A stretch of 64,000 nucleotides of DNA from Candidatus Methylomirabilota bacterium. GTDB taxonomy: Bacteria; Methylomirabilota; Methylomirabilia; Rokubacteriales; CSP1-6. Positions within the stretch are counted from its first letter, which is position 1; each line of letters begins with the position of its first letter. The DNA lies in contig DATFYA010000089.1 in the NCBI GenBank assembly GCA_035315345.1, forward strand, positions 1 to 64,000, given 5' to 3'. Both the position numbers and the translations under genes were made by a program. Of this stretch, positions 33,651-41,844 are shown in pieces. The notes beneath the pieces are model-generated. The model did not search any database. It was not told the origin of the DNA and saw only the letters and a program-made list of their open reading frames with translations.

Positions 33651-34294
33651 CCCTGCCCGTCCGGCGGCCGGCCCCCGCCGGCGCCGCGCCTCCGCTCGTA
33701 GTGGCGGCGGCCCTTCGCCCGGTTCCCGCACGTGGTCATGTCGCACCAGCGTCGGCTGCGATTCTTGGTCGTATCCATGAAGAGCCAGCCGCAATCGTAA
33801 CCGGCGCACTCGCGGACGAGCGGTAGATCCGCCGAGGTCAGCAGCTCGGCGGCCGAGCGCGAGACCCACCACGTGATGCGATCCAGGTCGAGCTTCGCCT
33901 CGGGCCAGGCCCACTCGAAGCCGGGGCCCGCGACGACCAGCCCCGCGTGGGACATCCCCCGGCCGATCGCCCGGTTCAGGGTCCGAAGATCGCTCGCCGA
34001 GGCCGGCAGTCCGGCCGCCCGCGCCGAGAACAGCCCGTGGATCGCCTCGCGCAGCGCGAGCGCCTGGGACAGCGCCTCCCCGGCCGGCCTCGGGCGACCG
34101 GCCGCCACCTCGTCCAGGACCGCGGCTTCACCCGGCGTGATGATCGTCGCCTGGCGGGCCCATGACACCAGATGGCTGTATTTATTGATGTATTCTATGC
34201 GGTCGCTGAGAGGGCGAGCCCGCACGGTATTCGTGAAGTCGAGGCAGAGACGCCCGGAATTGAACTCGAACAGCCCGACGGAACTGTCCTCCAT
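33647..34294 (-). CDS. CGNR zinc-finger (ABATE domain) putative transcription regulator
   Basis: A 215-residue protein. N-terminal ABATE domain (GRLCLDFTNTV at ~15-25, family motif of a Cys-Leu-Asp-Phe-x-Asn-Thr). The C-terminal zinc finger has CAGYDCGWLFMD, then RWCDMTTCGNRAKGRRHYER, containing the defining CGNR box (four Cys). Such proteins are thought to be stress-linked regulators, but function is little tested. It ends convergent with the GAF kinase, overlapping by 4 bp. It has its own AT-rich promoter with the start codon 8 nt after the -10 box (34303-34308), so it is probably leaderless. Confidence 0.88.
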   Translation of the reverse strand: MEDSSVGLFEFNSGRLCLDFTNTVRARPLSDRIEYINKYSHLVSWARQATIITPGEAAVLDEVAAGRPRPAGEALSQALALREAIHGLFSARAAGLPASASDLRTLNRAIGRGMSHAGLVVAGPGFEWAWPEAKLDLDRITWWVSRSAAELLTSADLPLVRECAGYDCGWLFMDTTKNRSRRWCDMTTCGNRAKGRRHYERRRGAGGGRPPDGQG

Positions 34295-34302
34295 GGGGCG
34301 GA

Positions 34303-34341
34303 ACTATATAACTCTCTAACTCTGATTTGGAAGTCCTAACT
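34303..34341 (-). promoter_or_regulatory. AT-rich promoter with iterated AGTTA boxes before the CGNR gene
   Basis: On the minus strand the -10 is TATAGT (34308-34303), 8 nt before the ATG. AGTTA occurs three times upstream (34341-34337, 34321-34317, 34313-34309), the last two being tandem 8-bp copies AGAGTTAG and AGAGTTAT. This is the most AT-rich short stretch I noticed in the window. The pattern looks like an operator, perhaps for autoregulation by the CGNR protein. Confidence 0.5.
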
Positions 34342-36519
34342 TTCAACCGACTGGGAGACCGCTCGACGCTTCTGATAGGCGAGGCTGACCAGCAGGAGGA
34401 CCACGCCGAGGACCACGAACGATAGGATCCGATACGCGGTCTTGACCTCGGCGAAGTCCACGGCAAATACCTTGAAGACGGTTAGCCCAAGCAGCGCGAG
34501 AGCGGCGTAGCGCACCGCCGGATTCGATCGCGCGAAGCCCCACGCGAGCGCGATACCCGCATAGATCGCCCAGAGCACCGACAGCCCCGCCTGGGTTCGC
34601 CACCTGAAGTCGGCGCGTGGGCTGCCCGGCGATCGGAGTGCCTCCTGGTACCGCGTCCAGCTCACGCTGAGCACGTAGAGCAGGATCAGGCCGGCCGCCC
34701 CCGAGATGGCCCGCCCGACGTATCGCACGCCGGGATCCGCCGAGCGAGCCAGCCCGCCTCCCGCGATCCCGATGGCCACACAGGCCCCGATCCGCGACAG
34801 GAGCGGCCAGCTCAGCAGCGTACCCGCCGCGTGCTGCGCGATGCCATCATCCGCGGCCAGCACCCGGACGGCCAGGATGACGACCAGCGCCGGAATGGCG
34901 AGGCTGAAGGCCGGGGATCGGACAAGCCGGGCCAGGAATCCGACGGTCAGGACCTCGAGGGTGAGCAGCACGGCGGGCCAGAGACCCTTCGGCTCCCGCC
35001 AGCAGAGCGCCGCCGCGGTCAGTGCCGCGGCCACCCAGAGGAGGGACCGGACGGCCTCGGTCCGCAGATAGCCCTCGCGGCTCTCGCGCACCCGACCGGC
35101 CAGGCTCCCGCCGACGACCAGGGCAACGACCACCAACGCGTGGATCAGGAAGGTGAGGTTCCAGACCGCCGGAACGCCCGGAAACCCGTAACGGTCGAGG
35201 GCCAGCACGCGGATGGCGGCGAGCAGCAGGGCCACGAGTCCGGCCCACACCGCGACCGGCATCGGCCCGTGGGCGGCCAGCCAGAGCAGCGCGACGCCCT
35301 CGACGGCCCAGGCCAGCGTGATCCATTGCCCGCCCAGGGCCAGCGGAATGGCCAGAGTGAGAAAGGTCCAGGACACGCCTTCGTGCAGCATCACGGTCGC
35401 CGAGTCCTCGGGGACCCGCGCCGCATAGTCGACCGCGACCAGGCGGTAGAGCACGGCGAGGATCAGCGCGTACGGTCCCTCCGCCAGCGGTCGCCACGTC
35501 TCGAGCGTGACGTACACCGCCCAGAAGTAGCCCGCGGCATTGGCCACCACCAGCACGAGGTCGATCCGTCCGATGCGCTCGCCCCGGGCCCGCTCGCGGA
35601 AGAGCGGGACGGCCACGAACACGAGGAAGATCGCGGAGAGCAGGACCAGCCGGGCCAGCGGCCGCGGCGCCTCGGGCTCGCGCAGCAGCGTGGGCAGGAT
35701 CAGCAGCGCGGACCCGCCCCAGGCCAGGCGGTTGAGCGCGGGCCACGGGCGGAACCGCGCCACCAGGAGGGCGAGCGCGTCGAGCACCAGCAGATAGGCG
35801 AGCAGATTGCGCTCGTCGGGCCGCTCGACCTGCAGGAGCACGGGGGTGAGGAGGCCGCCGAGGACCGCGAGCACCGCGGTGCTCAGGCGGCCGCTGAGCA
35901 CCGCCACCGCCGTCCCCAGCACGGTCACCGCGAACATGGCCGCGAAGGCGGCGGGCGCACCGAGCAGGCGATAGAGCACGTGCGCCGCGAACAGCGATAG
36001 ATAGAGGATGCCGAGGCCGCCGCCCGCGAGCCCCTCGCCGAGATAGGGCAGGTCGCGGCGCGCGTGCAGGGCCAGGCCGCCCAGCAGCATCAGCAGGCCG
36101 CAGACGATGCCGACGCTGACCCGCGTGACCGGGCCGAGGTAGTCGTGGTCCATCGCCCACTTCAGGAAGAGCGCCACCGCGACCAGGATCACCACCACGC
36201 CGACCCAGGTCGCCCAGCGGGCCCCGATGCGCTGCTCGAGATCGAGCGCGGGACGGGGCGGCGGCGCGAACGGCGGTGTCGGCTCGCTGATCACGGGCTC
36301 GGCGGGCGACGACGCGTCCACGTCGACCGGAACCGCCGGCGCGGGCCCTGCGGGGTCGGCGCGCGTCGACAGCTCGCGCACCTGCTTCTCGAGCGCGGCG
36401 AGACGGGCGGGCGCGTCGTCGGGCCAGCGGCGGGCGCGCGCGGCCAGCACCGCGATCAGCGAGAGGACGAGCGCCACCATCGACACGACGAGGCCGAGCA
36501 CGAATGCCGCCGCGAGCAT
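34336..36519 (-). CDS. DUF2339 polytopic membrane protein
   Basis: A 727-residue inner-membrane protein with roughly 20 or more hydrophobic segments. It begins with a TM helix, then a coiled-coil-like stretch (LAALEKQVRELSTRA), a Pro-rich linker, and ERIGARW-like LEQRIGARWATWVGVVVILV, where the DUF2339 core starts. Other hallmarks are YLGEGLAGGGLGILYLSLFAAH and the C-terminal LGLTVFKVFAVDFAEVK. Function of the family is unknown; a role in envelope or polymer handling is often guessed. It is co-directional with the CGNR gene, 41 bp upstream of it. Confidence 0.88.
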   Translation of the reverse strand: MLAAAFVLGLVVSMVALVLSLIAVLAARARRWPDDAPARLAALEKQVRELSTRADPAGPAPAVPVDVDASSPAEPVISEPTPPFAPPPRPALDLEQRIGARWATWVGVVVILVAVALFLKWAMDHDYLGPVTRVSVGIVCGLLMLLGGLALHARRDLPYLGEGLAGGGLGILYLSLFAAHVLYRLLGAPAAFAAMFAVTVLGTAVAVLSGRLSTAVLAVLGGLLTPVLLQVERPDERNLLAYLLVLDALALLVARFRPWPALNRLAWGGSALLILPTLLREPEAPRPLARLVLLSAIFLVFVAVPLFRERARGERIGRIDLVLVVANAAGYFWAVYVTLETWRPLAEGPYALILAVLYRLVAVDYAARVPEDSATVMLHEGVSWTFLTLAIPLALGGQWITLAWAVEGVALLWLAAHGPMPVAVWAGLVALLLAAIRVLALDRYGFPGVPAVWNLTFLIHALVVVALVVGGSLAGRVRESREGYLRTEAVRSLLWVAAALTAAALCWREPKGLWPAVLLTLEVLTVGFLARLVRSPAFSLAIPALVVILAVRVLAADDGIAQHAAGTLLSWPLLSRIGACVAIGIAGGGLARSADPGVRYVGRAISGAAGLILLYVLSVSWTRYQEALRSPGSPRADFRWRTQAGLSVLWAIYAGIALAWGFARSNPAVRYAALALLGLTVFKVFAVDFAEVKTAYRILSFVVLGVVLLLVSLAYQKRRAVSQSVES

Positions 36520-36638
36520 CAGGGGTGAGCCCTCTCTGCGGCGAGCCTACACCAGCGACGATGCGCCGCCGGCGTGATTTGTCCCGCGCGCGAGCGGAAA
36601 GCGCGCGGCTCCTCGACGGATGAGCGATACTAGTCGCC

Positions 36639-37214
36639 GTGCCGCGCCCAGTCCTCGTCCGCTCGCTCGCGCTCGCCGGGCTCGCGCTGGCCGCGCTGGC
36701 GGCGGCCGGCCCCGCGATGGCCGAGGCGCTGCGCTTCCGCATCCAGCCCGAGGCCAGCGAGATCATGTTCCGCGCGACCTCGCGGCTGATGAACGCGGAG
36801 GGCCACTTCTCGCGCTTCAGCGGCGACGTGGTGGTGGATCCCGCGGTGCCCACCAGCGCGAAGATCACGCTCACCATCGAGGCCGCGTCGCTCGATACCG
36901 GCATCGACATGCGCGACCGACACCTGCGCAGCGTCGACTTCTTCGACGTGGAGCGCTATCCGACCATCGCGTTCCAGAGCGTGCGGGTCGAGTCGGGGGG
37001 ACGCCGCGCGACGGTGGTGGGCCGGCTCACGCTGCGCGGGGTCACTCGCGAGCTCGCGGTGCCGGTGGACGTGCAGATCAGCAACGCGGCGCTCGTCGCC
37101 TCCGGGGAATTCATCGTCAACCGGGGCGAGTACGCGATGAACTACAACTCGTTCTTGAACCCGATCGGCAACGAGGTGCGGGTGGCGTTCACCTTCCGCG
37201 CCCGGGTGCCCTGA
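36639..37214 (+). CDS. YceI-family periplasmic lipid-binding-like protein
   Basis: A 191-residue secreted beta-barrel protein: signal peptide ALAGLALAALAAAGPAMAEA, then LRFRIQPEASEIMFRATSRL, MRDRHLRSVDFFDVERYPTI and VVGRLTLRGVTRELAVPVDV, all YceI hallmarks. The barrel is known in relatives to bind long isoprenoid or fatty chains. The start is a GTG at 36639 with no SD; GATACT lies 7 nt upstream as a possible leaderless promoter element (36626-36631). A DUF169 gene follows after 9 bp. Confidence 0.9.
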   Translation: MPRPVLVRSLALAGLALAALAAAGPAMAEALRFRIQPEASEIMFRATSRLMNAEGHFSRFSGDVVVDPAVPTSAKITLTIEAASLDTGIDMRDRHLRSVDFFDVERYPTIAFQSVRVESGGRRATVVGRLTLRGVTRELAVPVDVQISNAALVASGEFIVNRGEYAMNYNSFLNPIGNEVRVAFTFRARVP

Positions 37215-37223
37215 GGAGCGCAC

Positions 37224-37925
37224 ATGGATGCACGCACTGCCGGCCATCGCATGACCGAGCTGTTGGGCCTTCGGACACCGCCGGTGGCGGTGACCTTCAC
37301 CGCGGCGGCGCCCCCGGGCGTCCCGCGCGTGGCGAAGGCCGGGCCCGCCGGCTGCGCGTACTGGAAGCAGGCCGCCGAGGGCGCGGTGTTCTACACCGAG
37401 GCCGCCGATCACTACCATTGCCCGGTCGGCTCGTACACCCACGGCGTCGCGCTGCCGCCCGAGCGGGCGAAGGAGCTGGAGGGCGTGGTCGGCACCATGG
37501 TCGGCCTCCGTTACATTCGGGAAGACGAGGTCGCCGCGCTCCCGCGTCGCTCCGAGCGGCTCCGCGTCGCGGTCTATGCGCCGCTGGCCCAGGCCCCGGT
37601 GCCGCCCGACGTGGTCCTCGTGCGCGGCCGGGCGCGCCAGATCATGCTGGTCGCCGAGGCCGCGCTGGCCGCCGGGCTCGCCGGCGACGGCGCCGCCATG
37701 GGTCGGCCGGCGTGCGCCATGATCCCCGCGGTGCTCGGGGGACCGCGGGGCGTCACGAGCCTCGGCTGCATCGGCAACCGGGTCTATACCGGCCTCGGGG
37801 ACGATGAGCTGTACTTCACGATCCCCGGCCCGCGCGTCGGCGACGTGGTCGACCGGCTCGAGTCGGTGCTCCACGCCAATCGCGAGCTGGAGGAGTATCA
37901 CCAGGGGCGGCGCGCGAGCTTGTAG
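37224..37925 (+). CDS. DUF169 family protein
   Basis: A 233-residue soluble protein. Family marks are the N-terminal LGLRTPPVAVTF, CAYWKQAAEG, HYHCPVGSYTHGV and the C-terminal CAMIPAVLGGPRGVTSLGC. Several conserved cysteines and the CPxGxxxHG-like motif suggest metal or cofactor binding, but the role of DUF169 is unknown. Relatives occur with archaeal and bacterial metal or one-carbon genes. ATG is 9 bp after the YceI gene. A second, more divergent DUF169 protein lies at 44391. Confidence 0.85.
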   Translation: MDARTAGHRMTELLGLRTPPVAVTFTAAAPPGVPRVAKAGPAGCAYWKQAAEGAVFYTEAADHYHCPVGSYTHGVALPPERAKELEGVVGTMVGLRYIREDEVAALPRRSERLRVAVYAPLAQAPVPPDVVLVRGRARQIMLVAEAALAAGLAGDGAAMGRPACAMIPAVLGGPRGVTSLGCIGNRVYTGLGDDELYFTIPGPRVGDVVDRLESVLHANRELEEYHQGRRASL

Positions 37926-37932
37926 ACTCCCG

Positions 37933-37962
37933 CTCACCCAGCCCTCTCCCCGGAGGGGTGAG
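37933..37962 (+). repeat. Short GC-rich interspersed repeat, copy 2 (possible terminator hairpin)
   Basis: CTCACCC (37933-37939), 4 nt, CTCTCCCC (37944-37951), then GGAGGGGTGAG closing a stem with the first arm (GGGTGAG, 37956-37962). It shares the core CTCACCC-N4-CTCTCCCC with the repeat at 15684. It lies 8 bp past the DUF169 stop and could end transcription. Confidence 0.6.
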
Positions 37963-38008
37963 GGTTCGACGCGAGAGGGAGAGGCCAGGGAGGCCCGAGC
38001 GGTCGGGC

Positions 38009-38014
38009 TATAAT
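38009..38014 (+). promoter_or_regulatory. Perfect TATAAT box 9 nt before the CoA-transferase start
   Basis: TATAAT ends 9 nt upstream of the ATG at 38024, with no SD in between. The 17-bp-spaced -35 position reads CAGGGA, a poor match. Transcription would begin within a few bases of the ATG, giving a leaderless mRNA. Confidence 0.5.
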
Positions 38015-38023
38015 CGGTTCCCC

Positions 38024-39217
38024 ATGAACGCCGCCCTGGCCGGAATCCTGGTCGCCGACCTGACCCAGAACGTCGCGGGCCCCTATTGCACCCAGATCCT
38101 CGGTGACCTGGGCGCCGAGGTGGTCAAGGTGGAGCGCGTGGGCCGCGGCGACGACGCGCGCGCGTGGGGGCCGCCCTTCTGGGGCCAGGAGAGCGCGACC
38201 TTCCTGAGCGTCAATCGCAACAAGCGGAGCCTGGCGGTGGACCTCAAGTCCGCCGAAGGCATCGCGGTGGTGGAGCGGCTCCTGGCTCGCGCCGACGTCT
38301 TCGTGCAGTCGCTGCGGGCCGGCGCGGTGGAGGAATTGGGGCTCGGCTGGCCGCGCGCCGCCGCGCTGAATCCGCGGCTCGTGTACTGCTCGGTCACCGC
38401 CTTCGGCACCGAGGGACCGCTCAAGGACCGCCCGGGCTACGATCCACTGATGCAGGCCTACGGCGGCATCATGTCCATCAACGGCCACCCGAATCAGCCT
38501 CCCGCGCGCGTGCCCGTCTCGGTGGTGGACATGGGCACCGGCATGTGGGCGGTCACCGGCATCATGGCCGCGCTGCGCGAGCGCGACCGCACCGGCCACG
38601 GCGCCCACGTCACGACTGCGCTCTTCGACACCGCGCTGGCCTGGTCGGTCTTCCAGATGAGTCACTACCTCGCGACCGGCGAGGTGCCGCAGCCGCAGGG
38701 CTCGGGCACCGCGATGATCGTCCCGTACGAGGCGTTCCCGGTCACCGACGGCTGGGTGATGATCGCGGCCGCCTCCGACGCCCTCTTCCTCAAGACCACC
38801 ACCGCGCTCGCGGTCCCCGGGCTCGCGCGCGATCCGCGCTTCGTGGACAATCCGCGCCGGGTGCAGCACCGTGCCGCGCTGCAGGAGGCGCTGGCCGCGG
38901 TGACCCGCGGACTCACCGCCGACGACGTGCTCGCGCGGCTGCAGCGGGCCGGCGTGCCCGCGGCGCGCGTGTCCACCATGGATCAGATCGCGAGCGAGCC
39001 GCAGACCGAGGCCAGCGGCATGCTGCCCGCGATCAAGCACCCGCGCCTGCCCGACTACCGCCCGATGGCGCTGCCGATCAAGTGGGACGGCGAGCGGCCG
39101 GCCCCTACCCGCGTGCCCCCGCTGCTCGGCGAGCACTCGGCGGAGGTGCTGGCCGAGCTGGGCTACGACGCGGCCACCATCCGAGACCTCGCGGAGCGCC
39201 ATGTCGTCCAGCTATAG
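38024..39217 (+). CDS. CaiB/BaiF family (class III) CoA transferase
   Basis: A 397-residue enzyme that moves CoA from a donor acyl-CoA to a carboxylic acid. Features: GILVADLTQNVAGPYCTQIL, LGDLGAEVVKVERVG, NRNKRSLAVDLKS, and the catalytic Asp in VVDMGTGMWAV (class III enzymes form an aspartyl-CoA thioester intermediate). A typical C-terminal PTRVPPLLGEHSAEVLAELG follows. It opens the catabolic run 38024-45176 and its last 17 bases overlap the crotonase gene. It could activate the acid that the following hydratase and dehydrogenase process. Substrate cannot be inferred. Confidence 0.92.
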   Translation: MNAALAGILVADLTQNVAGPYCTQILGDLGAEVVKVERVGRGDDARAWGPPFWGQESATFLSVNRNKRSLAVDLKSAEGIAVVERLLARADVFVQSLRAGAVEELGLGWPRAAALNPRLVYCSVTAFGTEGPLKDRPGYDPLMQAYGGIMSINGHPNQPPARVPVSVVDMGTGMWAVTGIMAALRERDRTGHGAHVTTALFDTALAWSVFQMSHYLATGEVPQPQGSGTAMIVPYEAFPVTDGWVMIAAASDALFLKTTTALAVPGLARDPRFVDNPRRVQHRAALQEALAAVTRGLTADDVLARLQRAGVPAARVSTMDQIASEPQTEASGMLPAIKHPRLPDYRPMALPIKWDGERPAPTRVPPLLGEHSAEVLAELGYDAATIRDLAERHVVQL

Positions 39218-39995
39218 AACGCTCAACGTCACCGCCTCGCCGGACGGCTTCGTGGTCACGGTGGAGCTGAATCGCCCCGAGGCGCTCAACGCGATGAACA
39301 CCGCGATGGGCGAGGACCTGCTGCGCTGCTTCGACGGGCTGCGCTGGGACAAGACGGTCCGCGCGATCGTGTTCACCGGCGCGGGCACGAAGGCCTTCTG
39401 CGTGGGCGGCGACCTCAAGGAGCGCGAGGGCATGACCGACGAGGCCTGGCGCGCCCAGCACGTGATCTTCGAGGCCGCCGCCGCGGGCGTGCTCCACTGC
39501 CCGGTGCCGGTGATCGCGGCGGTCGAGGGCTTCGCGATGGGCGGCGGCTGCGAGCTGGCGGTGCTCTCCGACTTCGTGGTCTGCGGTGAGACCGCGGTGT
39601 TCGCGGTGCCCGAGGTCACCCGCGGCATCTTCCCCGGCGTGGGCGGCACCCAGCTGCTGCCGCGCATCCTGGGCGCGCCCATGGCCAAGGAGCTGATCTT
39701 CACCGGGCGGCGCGTGGACGCGCGCGAGGCCCGGGCGATCGGGCTCGTCAACCACGTGGTGCCCGCCGGGCAGGCGCGGGCCCGAGCGCTGGAGATCGCC
39801 GCCACCATCGCGGACAATGGACCGATCGCGGTGCGCCAGGCCAAGAAGGCGATCAACCGGGGCGGCGAGACCGATCTGGAGACCGGGATGGCGCTGGCCA
39901 TCGAGGCCTACAACAACACCGTGACCACCGAGGACCGCCTCGAGGGCGTCCGCGCGTTCAACGAGAAGCGGAAACCCAGGTTCCACGGGCGATAG
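39201..39995 (+). CDS. Enoyl-CoA hydratase
   Basis: A 264-residue crotonase with both catalytic glutamates: E118 (GGGCELAV) and E138 (VPEVTRGIFPG), plus oxyanion-hole segments AFCVGGDL and EGFAMGGG. It should add water to a trans-2-enoyl-CoA. The ATG at 39201 overlaps the CoA-transferase end by 17 nt, so the genes are tightly linked. Compare the crotonase at 18071, which lacks the first Glu. Confidence 0.92.
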   Translation: MSSSYRTLNVTASPDGFVVTVELNRPEALNAMNTAMGEDLLRCFDGLRWDKTVRAIVFTGAGTKAFCVGGDLKEREGMTDEAWRAQHVIFEAAAAGVLHCPVPVIAAVEGFAMGGGCELAVLSDFVVCGETAVFAVPEVTRGIFPGVGGTQLLPRILGAPMAKELIFTGRRVDAREARAIGLVNHVVPAGQARARALEIAATIADNGPIAVRQAKKAINRGGETDLETGMALAIEAYNNTVTTEDRLEGVRAFNEKRKPRFHGR

Positions 39996-40064
39996 CGACG
40001 GAGCACAATTGAGCGGCGAGACACGACGGAGCCACGCGGAGAGCCGCGACCATCTCGTCCACGG

Positions 40065-40087
40065 TCAACATGGCTCAGCCATGTTGA
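40065..40087. promoter_or_regulatory. Perfect 23-bp palindrome before the acyl-CoA dehydrogenase gene (operator or hairpin)
   Basis: Arms TCAACATGGCT and AGCCATGTTGA, 11 bp each, around a single central C. The symmetric centre lies 30 nt before the SD-led ATG at 40107. Such symmetry with a one-base centre fits a dimeric repressor site (TetR or GntR size). It would also fold in RNA next to the SD (AAAAGGGG). The remaining spacer 39996-40064 shows nothing more. Confidence 0.65.
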
Positions 40088-40106
40088 AGCTGAAAAGGGG
40101 TCACGC

Positions 40107-41282
40107 ATGACTGCCGACATGACCTTTGTCCTCACCGACGACCAGAAGGCGCTGAAGACCGCGGTCTACGAGCTCTGCAAGCAGTATCCCGCCGAGTACT
40201 GGCGCGACCTCGACACGCGGCGCGAATACCCCGAGGCCTTCGTCAACGAGCTGACCAAGGCCGGCTACCTGGCCGTGCTCATCCCCGAGGAGTACGGCGG
40301 CGGCGGGCTGGGGATCATGGAGGCCGCCCTGATTCTCGAGACGATCGCGCGCGCGGGCGGCAACCCGGCGGCGTGCCACGCCCAGATGTACATCATGGGC
40401 ACGGTGCTCCGGCACGGCTCCGCGGAGCAGAAGAAGCAGTACCTGCCCAAGATCGCCACCGGCGAGCTGCGCCTGCAGGCCTTCGGGGTCACCGAGCCCA
40501 ACGCGGGCTCCGACACCACCAAGCTGCAGACCACCGCGGTCCGCAAGGGCGACCACTACGTGGTCAACGGCCAGAAGATGTTCATCTCGCGGGTCCTGCA
40601 GTCCGACCTCATGCTGCTGCTCGCCAGGACCACCCCGGTGGAGCAGGTCAAGAAGAAGACGGACGGGCTCAGCGTGTTCCTCATCGACATCCGCGAGCTC
40701 CAGGGCAAAGGGCTCGACGTGCGCCCGCTCAAGATGATGATGAACCACTCGACCAACGCGCTGTTCTTCGACAACATGGAGATTCCCGCAGCCAGCCTCA
40801 TCGGCCAGGAGGGCAAGGGCTTCTCCTACATCCTCGACGGCATGAACGCCGAGCGCATCCTGGTCGCCTCCGACTCGCTGGGCGACGCGCGCTGGTTCAT
40901 CGAGAAAGCGGTGGCCTACGCCGGCCAGCGGGTGATCTTCGGCAAGCCCATCGGCGCCAACCAGGGCGTGCAGTTCCCGATCGCCAAGGCGCACGTCAAC
41001 ATCGAGGCCGCCGACCTCATGCGCACCAAGGCCGCCCGCATGTTCGACGCGGGCATCCCCTGCGGCGGCGAGGCCAACATGGCCAAGTACCTGGCCTCCG
41101 AGGCGGCCATCGAGGCGGGCAACGCGTGCATGGACGCGCACGGCGGCTACGGCTTCGCGGAGGAGTACGACATCGAGCGGAAGTTCCGGGAGTCGCGGCT
41201 CTATCGCGCCGCGCCCATCAACAACAACCTGGTGCTGGCCTTCGTCGGGGAGCACGTCCTCGGCATGCCCCGCTCCTATTGA
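40107..41282 (+). CDS. Acyl-CoA dehydrogenase
   Basis: A 391-residue flavoenzyme. Motifs: VLIPEEYGGGGLGIMEA, AFGVTEPNAGSDTTKL (FAD and acyl-CoA contacts), and C-terminal DAHGGYGFAEEYDIERKFRE with the Glu at the catalytic position before the Y-D-I-E segment. AAAAGGGG before the ATG gives a clear ribosome site. It is preceded by a 23-bp palindrome, so it is likely regulated on its own within the catabolic run. It is distinct from the enzyme at 16920. Confidence 0.92.
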   Translation: MTADMTFVLTDDQKALKTAVYELCKQYPAEYWRDLDTRREYPEAFVNELTKAGYLAVLIPEEYGGGGLGIMEAALILETIARAGGNPAACHAQMYIMGTVLRHGSAEQKKQYLPKIATGELRLQAFGVTEPNAGSDTTKLQTTAVRKGDHYVVNGQKMFISRVLQSDLMLLLARTTPVEQVKKKTDGLSVFLIDIRELQGKGLDVRPLKMMMNHSTNALFFDNMEIPAASLIGQEGKGFSYILDGMNAERILVASDSLGDARWFIEKAVAYAGQRVIFGKPIGANQGVQFPIAKAHVNIEAADLMRTKAARMFDAGIPCGGEANMAKYLASEAAIEAGNACMDAHGGYGFAEEYDIERKFRESRLYRAAPINNNLVLAFVGEHVLGMPRSY

Positions 41283-41289
41283 GCCATCG

Positions 41290-41844
41290 ATGCTGGGTCC
41301 GATCCTCGAGGGCGAGCGCGTCCGGCTCGAGCCGCCGCGGCCGGAGTACCTCCCGGTCTATCAGCGATGGTTCGCCGACATGGAGGTGACGCGATACCTG
41401 CTCTACCGGTTCCCGTTCACCGCGAAGGCCGAGGAGGAGTGGCTGGAGCAGGTCGGAAAGGACCCGAACCAGGTGATGTGGGCGATCGTCCTACGACACA
41501 ACGGCAAGCTGATCGGCAACACCTCGATCGAGAAGATCGACTGGCGCAACCGGCGCGGCGAGACCGGCATCGTGATCGGCGAGAAGGAGGAGTGGGGCAA
41601 GGGCTGCGCGGGCGAGTCGATGCGGCTGCGGACGCGCTACGGCTTCCGCGAGCTGGGCCTGGAGAGCCTCACCACCCACGTGGTGATCGCGAACCGGGGC
41701 AGCCGCCGCGGGCTGGAGCGCGCCGGGTACCGCCAGTGCGGGGTCCGGAGACACTACTACTTCATCGACGGCCGCTGGCACGACGTGTGGATGGGTGAGG
41801 TGCTACGAGACGAGTGGGAAGCGACCCAGGAGACGACACGATGA
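41290..41844 (+). CDS. GNAT N-acetyltransferase, RimJ/RimL type
   Basis: A 184-residue acetyltransferase: ILEGERVRLEPPRPEYLPVY at the N-terminus, GNTSIEKIDWRNRRGETGI, the acetyl-CoA-binding loop near EEWGKGCAGESM, and the RimL-like VVIANRGSRRGLERAGYR. It could modify a protein N-terminus or a small amine. It starts 7 bp after the acyl-CoA dehydrogenase and its stop overlaps the HMG-CoA-lyase gene (ATGA). Confidence 0.85.
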   Translation: MLGPILEGERVRLEPPRPEYLPVYQRWFADMEVTRYLLYRFPFTAKAEEEWLEQVGKDPNQVMWAIVLRHNGKLIGNTSIEKIDWRNRRGETGIVIGEKEEWGKGCAGESMRLRTRYGFRELGLESLTTHVVIANRGSRRGLERAGYRQCGVRRHYYFIDGRWHDVWMGEVLRDEWEATQETTR

